A stretch of 43,266 nucleotides of DNA from Plakobranchus ocellatus. Its lineage: Eukaryota; Mollusca; Gastropoda; Plakobranchidae. Shown in pieces: positions 11,001 through 23,000 of this stretch (positions are counted from its first letter, which is position 1; each line of letters begins with the position of its first letter). The notes under the pieces were generated by a model. The model ran no database searches and was not told the DNA's origin. It saw only the letters and a program-made list of their open reading frames with translations. The stretch is from NCBI GenBank assembly GCA_019648995.1, contig BLXT01002742.1:972037-1015302 (forward strand). Direction: 5' to 3'. The position numbers and the translations under genes are program-made.

Positions 11001-14000
11001 AAATTGGCTGCTCTCTTCTGCTACATTCATGCGTTTTTCTTGAAACTTTCTCCAGCTGGGTAATGCACGTAGAGACAAGTATTGCTCAGCTAGACAACGA
11101 CCTCATCTTTCACTTGAAGAGCTTGAAGATCTTACAGTGTAACCTGGAGCTGCTGAGCCAAGTGAAGGTTGCCCCTAAAGTCTATGCCGATATTGTGATA
11201 GAAGCTAATCGCAGACGTACCTTCTCTCATAAATTCTCACAGGTAATCAATGGGCTTCTTTCAAACGTTTTTCTATTCAATATGCAAAATATGGCTAAAG
11301 CATTTTCAGGAAATGGGTGGGTTCATCTCAGTCTACACATCTTTAAGTTTGTTTGTGAAAGCTGTGGAGTTTAAAGAAGGGAAGAACCATCAAATATTGC
11401 TAAAATGTCAGACTGGTGTTTTTCCTGAAAAGGGAAATCACTGTTCTCTCTGCGTCTCTGGCTCGCATTATTCCACAAACATCATCCACTTTGGAGACTA
11501 GGAAAAAAGTAGCATATGGAATTTTGTTTGGAATGTTGTGGTTAAGAATTTCAAACATTTTTAAAATTTACTTTACATTTTCATTACCACAGAGACTATG
11601 GCCAATTGGTTTTGAAAGTACAATTCTTTTTAAAAAGAAAAAAATCATTTTTTCAGATCAACTACATTTGCCCTATAAAAAGCCTTTCTTTATGATCTAT
11701 TGTGGTAAACATTGGTGGAGGTTTTTCTTAAAGACCAAAAGCTGAAATGGGTATTTTTTTGTGTGCTCAGACATCAAATTGTATTTTTCTTGGAAATTTA
11801 GTAAATTTTTTTTTTGTAGGCTAACAAATCATGCCTGCTTAAAGCTTTTCCTTTTTTTTTTTTTTTTTGCAGTGGGCGGAAGCTTTGGTGGAAGACACAA
11901 CTCATCTGTATAGTAGAGAAACAGACAGGAGAAAACAGTTTGCCAAAACCATAGGTAAATAAAAAGCTCTTTATGCTTTTGGATCATACGGATTAGCCAA
12001 ATGTTTCACTATTTTTTTTCTCCTCTGAGAACAACAATTCACCTTGATATAGGGATTTAGGGAAAGATTCTTTTTTTTTTTTAATCTGAGAAAACGATAC
12101 ATAAAGTCATAGAGTGGAAGAACTTTCAATTCCTCATAAACTTCATGTAAGGTAGAACATTTTTAGAAAAATATATTGTATGGACATAGAATGTTTCATG
12201 CTTTTCTTGCCCTTAATTGTAAAATGATTTTAGATAATGTTCCTATTCAATATTTTAATCATGAGTATTATACTTTTCTCCACCAGGTGACCACTTCTTG
12301 CTGGATACTCTCTTCAAGGGCTTTGACGATATGCCTCCTAACTTTGCGGTAGATATCATTTTGTGTTTGTGCCATCTATTTTTTTGTAAAGCATAGGCTG
12401 TTTTTGGGATTAAAGTTTGTTGCAGTTTAGCTGTTTAGACAGCAATGTACAATTTAAATCTAAGGAAAATGAAATATAAGATGAGCTGAGAAACATTTTC
12501 AAAAAAAGGGAAAAAATGGTGCATGATATGGATATGTATAAATTATTGATCTCATAATTAGTAGCAATATAAAAATTGTAAACCTTTTTTTTTTTGCTTT
12601 CATGCACATGGTTGAAATCCTTTTTGTTGCTGCTCTTATATTTTGTATGGTATTTAAAAAAAAAAACGTATCTTCTCATAGTTAAATAGTGTTTCAAAAT
12701 TAATTCATATATATTACAAAGATCTTATTAAAGTATATTCATACAGAGCTATCTATAGCAACACCATCAGTATTATGTCATCAGCATAGAAATTCTGTAC
12801 AATTCATATCACATTTGAAACCCAAAGAAACCCCTCAAACTCTACTTTGCAAGAAGCAAGTACAAGTCCCAGTGCAATTCATTTTATAAGATTGTAACAC
12901 ATTTGTATTCACTGCTGTTAATTTGCATCTATGTATTAATACTCTTGATTTACTCTTTCGTTTACTCCAACATGGCATGCCGTTTTTTTTGCTTGAAAGT
13001 GTAAAGAAGTAATGAAAAAAAATGTATTTATTCTTTTTAAATTTTGGGATATTTTTAGTCGTAAAAATACTTTTATTATTCAAAAAGAGTTTTCCACAAT
13101 TAAATTCAGCCATCATTATTGAGTTTGCTATATTAGCATCAACAATGAAAATAAAATGCTGTAGGTCTTACTGATCCTGGGGAAGTCAAACCCTCAGCAT
13201 ACAAGAAACATCAACACAAGTTTGGGTTATGTCAAATTCATCTGCGGACTTGTGTTTGTAAATTGTGATCCATCCTAATTTCGTGTAGGCAGATAAAATT
13301 CATTTTCAGATTTTAGTTTTATCCTTACTGACAAGCAAGGTGATAAATGAGATTTTCCAGTATAAAGTATTATACTTAATATTATGCTGTTTATTAATTA
13401 TAATATAGAAACTTCAAAACAGTGTTTTATTGTTTTATACTTTTTTTTTCCCCAGACAAAAGCACCAAATGCTTTTGACTGTGATCTGCCTGAGATAACA
13501 GAGAATGATGTAGAGCTTTTGCGCAGTGCAATGCCAGAACTGAAAGAGTCTTTGAAGTAAGTTGTAGAACTCCATCATATGAAAGCCTCTTTTAAACTGA
13601 ATAAAAGACATGGTAGAGCAATTCAAGAAAAAAAAAGTTTGGTTTTTTTTGGTTTCAAATTTTTTTTTTCCCCATGATCAGCAATCTAGCAAATGTTTAC
13701 GCCTGCTGGGCTGAACAAAAATCAGTCTGAACACCAGATTGAATATTTTTGTTTAAATGCTTTTGGAATTTCATTTCTGCTCTTCTAACAACTGTTAAAT
13801 CTTGCAGTATTTTTTTGGCAGGAGAAGGGGTGGGGACAGCCTATGAAGAAGGAATGTTATTAATGTTGTAAATAAAAAACGTTTTTCTTTTTAATTGACC
13901 TGTGAAAAGCTTCTAAAGATGTTGAAGTTAAATTCTATTCAATTCTGGTTTTAATATGAATATCTCAAACCTCTAGATATTGGATAAAATGGATTCAAAA

Positions 14001-17000
14001 AGAAATTGATGAGTTAGACTAGTTTGTAGTTTTTTTTTCCATTTATCTTTATGCAGGCTTACGTGAAAGAAAAAGATAAATTAGACTAGAAACTGTGATT
14101 TTTGTTTTTAATAAGTCAAATAAAACCTGAACTTTCTATCTCTATTCAGAGTGTGTGTTGAAAGCAGCTCGCTCCCCTCCAGTTTTGCAGGCAAAGAGCG
14201 GACAGATTCTCCGTTTGCCCACATAGTGTTTCCAACATGCCAGTCCTCTCAGACCGAGTGGGCAGTGCAGGCAAGTACATGACCAAAGGGAATTGTTTTG
14301 AATCCTCTGTTATTCTTAATTGATCCCAGATTGGCTTTGGTTCTATCAAACATAGCTGATTGGCTACTCTAGTGACACTTGGTCCTTGTTAACTGTAAGA
14401 CTGCAGAAGGATTATTAGATTAGCCTTAGATTCCAGCAACAACATTTGGGAAGGTCAGGTTAGATCCAGGGCAATTATTTCATTAATCTACACCTCAGAG
14501 CTACCTGGAACCAAAAAGGGCAATAAGAAAAAAGACATTGTCATATCTTTGTATTGATTGTTTTTCTCTAAGTTTAATTCCTAAATTTATCAAATGGTAA
14601 TGCTTATCAACAAAGGATAGAGGAAATTAAATGTATACCAACTCTGTTCAAAGGCCGATCCTAGGGAGCGGGATGTCTCAAATTACAGTTTTGAGGCCCA
14701 AAGACATATTAATTTTTATTCTTCTTTATAATATTTTGATAAAATTGTAAAGGCGTATGTCTCAATCCATTCATGACAATTTAAGAACCTTTCTTCACCA
14801 TACAAACTTCTCAGAGAACCATTGGAGAATAATATCAAACACAATATAATTTCAAATGTGGGAATTGCAACTAATCATTTGCTTCAGCTTATTTAGCCTA
14901 GTTTTGAGGTATATTATATAATAAATGTGCTCATAAAATCAAACTAACCAGAGTGTGAGAGAGTGGCACAAAAAGAATCATTTTGTTTCAATCCTGCATG
15001 TTTTTTTTTCTTTTGTGTTTACCTTCATCTAGCCAAGTATTGTGAAAGCCACTGAAGCCCCGCCCACCAAGTTTACTCTGCCAGAGTTGCAGGAGTCGAC
15101 AGCCTCACAAAATATACCTCAGGTGAGGAAAAAACCTAACCATCTCTATGCTTAAGGCTGCTACAGCACACTGAATTGCACTTGTTTTGCTTATTGGAGG
15201 GGAGGGTTGTTTGTAAGTTACTCAGAAAATCAAAGTCAGCATCTTTGCAACAGTGTTCATCGTGCATGATTTTTCTCAACATTAGATACAGTGATTGATT
15301 AAGATGGTAACCTGTAGCCAACAATGAGCCTAAAAGGGTACATAAAAAGATTGCTGTTGTTTGGCATTAGTGCACTTAGTTTTCTGTATGATCATCGTAC
15401 CTTGAAGATTTTTGCACAGCCAACTGTCCAACTGTTATCCTTGCACTCACTGCTTTTTTCGCTATTATTATTTTGGAGGCATAAATGTTTTTACTTTTTA
15501 ATTTAACGTTTTTCTGTTTTGTCTCAGGTGTCAGCTGACCAGCCACACACAGGGCTAGGAAAAGCAGTCGCTGTGACCAGCCGACTAGGAGGAGATGGCG
15601 CCCCAACACCTGCATCCTCATCAGTTCCAACCATGACATCAGCCTTGACAAATTCCGTCTCTTCCGTCCCGGTGCTGAAATCCTCTGCCCCTCAGGTAGC
15701 CGCAGGATCATGCGGTCCAAGCAGATCTCACCACCCTGCTATTGCAGCATCTCCTACCGAGAGAGAGCAGCACCCAAGGATGGGCATGTCCCCTCCCCAC
15801 ACAGAATCCATTTCGCCCCCGTCTTCTAATGAATTTGCGACGGCAGATTTCTACTTTGAAGACTCTATGCCCTCCCCTCTGGCCTCCTCCTCTGAGAAGC
15901 AAAAAGACAACAGCACGGGAAGTGACAGCAAGCAGGCAGAGGAAGCTGGCAGCAATGTTGGAACACTAGTAGCTTCCCTTCAAGCTGAGCTGGCAACCAA
16001 GGAAACTTTGATACGAGAGCTGGAGGAGAAGCTGAAAGAGAATCCTCCCCCACATCTCCAGTACCACCAAGATTCTGCATTGTCTGAAAACTCCGTGACT
16101 GTTGGTCCATGCCTATCATCATCTGATGCCACATCCACCCCTCCGATGGAAGATGCATTGGACATCAGCCTGGTTGTAGGGAAATTTGAAGCTCTGAGAA
16201 ATACCGATGTTCACATGGAGCAGCTCCAGCAGTCTCTAGACCAAGTGACCTCTGACCTAGCCAAAGCAAGAGCTGACTTACTCTTAGGTGAGAAACTAAA
16301 GCAAGACTTGGAGCAGGCAAACATTGACCTGGCCAAGGCCAAAGATAATCTACTTCAAAGCGAACTTGACTTGAGCGAGAAGGAGGAAGCAAATAAAAGA
16401 GTTTTGCAAGAGAAGGACAGTGAGATCCACAGCCTTACAGCTAAGCTGGAGAAGGCTAAAATGGAATTAAGCAAAGCTGTGTCTGTGGAAGCAGAACAAA
16501 AGAAAAACATGAAAATTTTGCAAGGAACAATTACTTCCCTTGAAGCAAAATCCAAAGACCTGTCAAGGGAGGTAAACTTAGGCAAGGAGAGCCTGAAGCA
16601 AGTCAAGAAGAAATTGATTGTAGCTAGAGATTCTTTAATACAAAACCTTTCACCTCTGAGGCAAGATCTAGTGGAATTGAGGTGAGTCGTAGATAGTTAT
16701 CTCAGGAGGGATGTTCTCTTAGGAGGACGATTTTTATCAGTGTATGATATTTAAAAGTGACAGATGTGATTGGCTTTTGGCAAAATTCTCCCTGGATGGA
16801 TGTAACCTTTTTGCATGTCAAGTGCTTATAATCTTTTCTCCCTTTTTGAAAAAGCAAAACCTTGTTTCATGATTCGCAAGTCCTTTTTATTTGGTCTAAA
16901 CTAGAGCTGGGCTTCAGTCTGCAAAAAATGCATTTTTGTGTTGACCCATTTACCCAAACTTCAAATTAGCTCAAGATGCCTGGCTTAAATCAAGATTGAG

Positions 17001-20000
17001 TCTTGTTCTAGGAGCTGCTTATGCAAATATGTATTTGCCTTATCAACCTCATTTTCCCAAATCCAACTATTTTGCTTGTGGCATCTTCCTTGTATGGGGA
17101 CGGTTTTTTTCTCTTGATATAAAAGCCAGGCTACCCGTTTTACAAGCTTACAGAATCCCCAACCCTCATCTTGGATGTCATTGAAACAACTTCTTGTCTA
17201 AAGTTACCTCCATAACTGGTAGAATTTAATTATTGAAGAAAATACTAAGCATTAATTTAGTTTACTTAATTTCTACTTAATTTAGTTCATTATTTAAACG
17301 AGCAGGTCCAAAGTTTCAAGGAAGTGTAGCTGACAAGAGATTGATAAATTAGCTGTAGAATTCATAGAAAGAAGCTCATGAGAAATGAGATGGTGGGGCA
17401 AAGCACCAATCATAGTTATGAATATTATTTAATTTATTGAAAAATTCCAAGCTGTCTCTAAAGATTATTAGAGAAATTTGGTTTCAAAATGGGAATCATC
17501 AGGACTGAACTGATATTCAATTATTTTTCCTGCTGCAAAGATTCATTCTATGTTGTGTCCATACATACGTAAATTTGGCGAAACATAACATCAGCCTTGA
17601 GGTAAAATTTTCACTCTTGTCAATGTGGATAAAATGAGCAATGAATTGTGAGCTGTTTTGTGGCTCATCTGTCTGAAGCCTTTACTTGTCATGGATAATT
17701 CACTGTTTCTAACCATTACCTTAACCAGATCCTCGGTCGTCAGCGACAGAACTGAGCTCCAGGCTACTGTGATCTCAACCATCAGCTCTGTGGAGAGGGA
17801 AATCTCCCAGTTCAATGAGCACATGCTGGCATCTGCCCGGGCAGAGAAAGATGCCCTCCAGGCAGAGATCCAACACCTAAAAGCCAAGCTCCATGCGGCT
17901 GAATCTGCGACGGCAGAGCAGGTTGTCCATCTCCAGAGTGTGAGAGAGGATCATGGGACTCAAATCTTACATCTGAGGGAGGAAGCAGCTGAGAAGCTTA
18001 AAGAAGCCAAGTAAGGAGGAGGAGGAGTTCATTCTTTTTTTTTTTTTTTTTTTTTTCGGCTTTTTAAGATGATCAAGGTATTTATGCATGGTTTGGAAGA
18101 GGATGGGCTACCTTGCACAGACCAAACAATCATATACCCAGCATTGGAGCTCATCTTTGGAATGCTTACCTGATGAGAGATCAGGGCTAGTGCTCCAGTT
18201 CCTGCACTATCAAAGGCTGTACCATAGCATTAGTGAAAAGGGAACATGGCTTTTGCATACACTCTGGTAGTTGTTTACAGCATTTTCTTCCCATTCAATC
18301 TCTGATGAGCTTAAAATTTTCAGTTTCATGCACTAGTCAATCCTGTTTTCTATTGATGTGAATCATCACTTTCATTAGACTAACTTTGATTAGTTGACTT
18401 TTACATATTCTCTTTTTTTTTTGTTACTCAATGGAAACAATTATTTTTGATTCTACAGAGCTGAGTATGAGTCGAGCCTCAAAGACCAGGAGACCAAACA
18501 TGCCCTTGAGCTTGAGCTTGAGTTGGACAAATGTGGAGCTGAGCTCAAGGAGAAAGAGGAAACCCTAGCCAGACAGGCGGAGGATCTTGCTGAGCTCAAA
18601 GATCAGTTAGCTCGTGAGATCAGGGAAGCCAAACAGGCTGCAGATGAGGAGAGGGAGCAACTGGCCCTGGCATACAGCAATAACTTGCGACAGGCGGAGG
18701 AGAGCAACAGCAGAGAGAGGGAGGTGATCTCCACCAGGCTGAGGAAAGAGTTTGAGTTATCTCTGGAGACAAGCAAGGTGGAGGCGGATGAGAGACTTAC
18801 AAAGTACCAGGTAGGAATATGAAAAAAGCAAGTTGAAGCTTGTTACAGATAATGTCCTAAATGTTTCCTTTTTGTCTTGAGCTATTAAAACATATAAAAT
18901 TTAAAAAATAATATAATGATTATTGTCAGTTTCTTGTGAATTACTCAAGATGTAATGAGAGTAATCTGTGAGCAAATTTCAAAGAAAATAATGTATTAAA
19001 TAAATATTACCCTTTCATTCTGACTTTTTGTCTTTTAAAGCAAAGTGGATCATTAAATTAAATGTAAAAGTACATTTTTTTTCACCGATCAACATACTTT
19101 GTACAAAAATTGAATCAATTTTTTTTAAAGGCGCAACAAGAGGCTGCCAGGCATGATATGCAGAAGGAACACGAGGATGCTATCAAATCGCTAAGAGAAC
19201 AGTTAGAGAAGGACAAGGAGGAAGCCATATTTAGCTTGAATGAGCAGCTGAACAGGGAGCAGGAGGAAAAGTTGATCAGTCTGAGAGAGCAGCTAGTGAG
19301 AGAGCATGAAAAAGCGATGGCTGAACTAAGGGACCAGGGTGCAGAGCTTAAAGAAAGCTTGACTCTTACTCTGGAGCAGACACAAATGGAGTGAGTCTAG
19401 TCATTCAGAGTAATTTAAAGACAGGATAACCTTCCTATTTCACTTTTTTTAATCCAGAAAAAAAATGATCCTGGGTTTTGTTTTTGCAATTTTACATTTC
19501 TCTTTTATATGAGATAAGATGCCAACATCTGCACTGATTACTGATTTTTAACAGAAATTTAAAATGCCTCAAGCTTGTTCTGTTTTAGTGCAGATGCTCT
19601 TAAAATGTGCATTATTATTTTTCTTTTCTTTGCCTCACGCTGCTCATTATTTCATGATGTTTATCAATGCCTCTCATACACTGTGGCAGGTTATGAGTCA
19701 CTCACAAATATTTCCACGGCTTTTATGCCCTGTGACACCTGGGTATGATTGCTGTCTTTGACTCTTGTCCTTGTTTAGCATGGTTTGCTTTTTTATTTTA
19801 ATCTCTGTCCCTGTTGATTACAGTCCTTGTTTTCTTTGCAGTTCTATTTTCTGCTTCCTTAGGGTAGTCTATGACCGTCTATTGTGATTGCTTCCTTCCA
19901 GCTTAATCTTTGCTGTTATTTTTATTACTCAAAAGTCAATTATACTATTACTACAACTTTGAGAAAACTCTTTATTGCTATACAAGTTTCCTGCTTTTTT

Positions 20001-23000
20001 TGTTAGAGGCCACTGGCATCCCTGTCTTTGACAGTGTCTTGGTATCTCTTCTCCATGTTTCCTCGTGTTTTGCTGCCTCTGTCTCATCATCATCATCATC
20101 AAGTCACACAAGTGCCTTGCTTGTAAGCGTTGGCGATCGTGTCCCTCCACAAATCCCTATCTTTGACGGCGGCCAGTATATGACACTTTTCCTGGTCCAA
20201 NNNNNNNNNNNNNNNNNNNNNNNNNNNNNNNNNNNNNNNNNNNNNNNNNNNNNNNNNNNNNNNNNNNNNNNNNNNNNNNNNNNNNNNNNNNNNNNNNNNN
20301 NNNNNNNNNNNNNNNNNNNNNNNNNNNNNNNNNNNNNNNNNNNNNNNNNNNNNNNNNNNNNNNNNNNNNNNNNNNNNNNNNNNNNNNNNNNNNNNNNNNN
20401 NNNNNNACCACATTTCTGTTGCTTCTAGCTTATTTTGAATTTGCTTCGAGATTGTCCATGATTGTCCATCGAAACGAGGAAAAAAGCCCTCCAGTACTAC
20501 ATAGAACCTGTTCTAACCCAATGCTTCTCACTGTGATCTGCCTCATTTAAAGCCCAACTACTACGCCAAGGGAAATAACTCTAGATGAAAAAATGCCTCA
20601 CTTTACAAAAAACATTTTCCTGCATACCCTTTCATAGATCTAACTTTTTTTAAAAATATGTCCATATAGATAGATAAATTCCCTTCCATTTGATATATGA
20701 CATGCATGCCTTATGATGAGCACAACATTGAAAAAAAAATAAGTAAAGTGGAAAATTTAACAAAACACACCTTTTTTCACTGTCCGATAGATCTAGATCT
20801 AGACTAGGCTCATTCCCTGCTTCTAAATCAAATCGATATCAGATTCATCACCTAAATCAATACCAATGACCTCAGTTTCATTTAAACCACTTTGGGAGGC
20901 TAAAGAATTCAGAAAGTCAAAGGCCATGTTTTTAACTTTGGGCAGAAAAAGACGAGTTTCGTGATAAAAATTGATCAAACTTCAAAAAATCGTAAACACG
21001 TTTCTAGTCAACTAAACTGAAAGCTGTAAACTGCTTCTTTCAGTTTCACTATCGCTCTACATCCGGGTATTGTTGCTATGGAGGGCCTACTATGCCCTTT
21101 GCCATAAAAGAGCTTCAAAACAATCTATGCTTCCTGGTTACAGATCGGGCGCATCCGGGCGCAGGAACATGATAGGGGTTGAAGATTAGCGGGCGCAACC
21201 GGGCGCATGAAGCAGCATTGGGCTAATGTATGGATGCAAAGCATGGACAATCTCAATGCCTCTGTGACAATCTCAATGCCTCTGTCTATCTAATCATTAA
21301 ACAGACATTTACAATTTTTGTTGTATTTTTTCATCATAGGACTCATAAATTTTTACTTTTTTGTATATGCAGCCATGCCAATAAATTGACCAATCTGAAG
21401 ACAGAGTTTGATAAGGAGCGTGAGGCCCTACAGGCAGAGCTGGCTGGCTTCAGAGACAGGCCTCGGGCTGACTCTAGCACAGAGCCAGACTCTGCGATCC
21501 TGGCCCTACACCAGGTGTGTGGGCAGACTCAGACTGAGGGGCAGGAGAAGGATAACGCAGGCATAGAATGGAGCATGAAGATGACCACATCGCAGACGCA
21601 GACAGACATGAATCTATTGGCAGATGTCATCTCGCTAAATAGCAGCATCAGTTATGGTAGTGAGGAAGTACGTTTTTACAGTTTTCATTTTGGTTCTCAA
21701 GATCAAATTTCAAGGCACAATAAGAACCTTACCTCTCACAATGAAAAAATTTTCCTTGCTCCCCAAACTATATTTCTCTCCTATTTCCAGATGTACTTAA
21801 TTTCGTTGGGTCATATCGCTTATCTTAAGCTGTGAAGGTGATGCTAATTGAACCACATTGTTTACATTTAGTCTGTATGATAAAATGTTTTTTTCAGATT
21901 ATTAGGGCTAATAATTATGTGGGCCACTGTAATAAATGGTTGGAAAAAGTATATTAAATTAATTGGGCAAATTTTCAGAAGTAGCAAAAAATGTCTTGCT
22001 ACCTTTATTGCCAATAAAAGCAGACATGCTTTGAAATTTAAAAAAAAATAAAATTTTGAAGCTTATCAGATTTTTTTGAGCTTATGATTTATAATTCCCT
22101 CAGATGATTGCCCACAAGTTGTCGGCATCATTAACAGCTGATGACAAGGACAGCAAAGCCTCAAGTATAGAAACTTTTACGGCTACAGCAGCGACTGCTA
22201 CAGCTGCTACCTCAGATGGCACTTCCAGCAACATGCAAGACACAGTAGATGAACTCAACGTACAGCTTGTTGCTGCTCAAGGTTAGACATTAACTTTGCT
22301 TGTTATGTTGCTTCACAGAAATTCAGACACTTGATGAAGAACTGTTTGAAATAATAAAAATACTTAAACTGGATTTAATTTTTGTACATTTTAGCATTTG
22401 GTTTCTGAAAATTTTTAGGTGATTTATACAAAAAATGTTTTCTCTAAGACTTTGAACAAAAGGTTAAGATTAAACAAATGATGATAGTAAAATTCTATGA
22501 AGTCCATTCAATTTGAAGTGCTTCAATTCACCTTGGATTATCTGAAATATGTAATAAGAAAATACAAATGTCTGGTTCCTTTGAAACCTTTGGATTAAAA
22601 CATCACAATAAATTATCAAAGTGGAATAGTAAAGAGGAAAAGAAAGGGTCCAAGAATATCATTATGCAAGGGGAAGTAAGTGAAGGTCAGTTTTAATTAT
22701 TTATGTGGTCTTCAGTTTGTGCGAAGCTCCATCACCACCATGGCAAAGCCCACCTGTGAAAGGCTTTGATGATTGATACCCAACTTAACTAATAGTCAAT
22801 GATGCAAACACACATAGATTAAGTAAAGTGTGTCACTTGCTTAATCAAAGTATCGGGGGAACCAGGAGTAGGGTCCTGACTGTTCTTGGCATACGGCATT
22901 ATGAGGTAGTTTGCCATTGCTTTCCTCGCCGCCTTTACTTTCGCCGGGTCTTAAAAGACCTAGCTACCCATTTAGTGCTGGGTGGACACAGGGGAGCAAT

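Larger units (their letters stand above)
9797..15527 (+). other. Introns 10-17: no embedded genes or elements recognised
   Basis: The introns at 9797-10679, 11243-11872, 11955-12286, 12349-13455, 13557-14149, 14271-15032 and 15123-15527 are A/T-rich with homopolymer runs. Apart from the GC donor at 14271 and ordinary pyrimidine tracts before acceptors I see no structured feature in them. Confidence 0.6.

Noticed and set aside
14275-14276. GT at 14275 as the donor of exon 16
   Set aside because: Would add four bases and shift the frame of exon 17, which is well supported.
15376-16606. Several minus-strand ORFs opposite exon 18
   Set aside because: Shadow frames of a long coding exon; no start context, splice sites or recognisable motifs.
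16903-16920. CTAGAGCTGGGC as a second hAT terminus
   Set aside because: No matching inverted end or flanking duplication found nearby.
18088-18270. 60-codon ORF in intron 19
   Set aside because: No splice sites that keep phase with exons 19 and 20, and the flanking exons already join in frame.
19910-20428. 172-codon + strand ORF
   Set aside because: Much of it is translated N bases; the rest is antisense to the LINE end and intronic.
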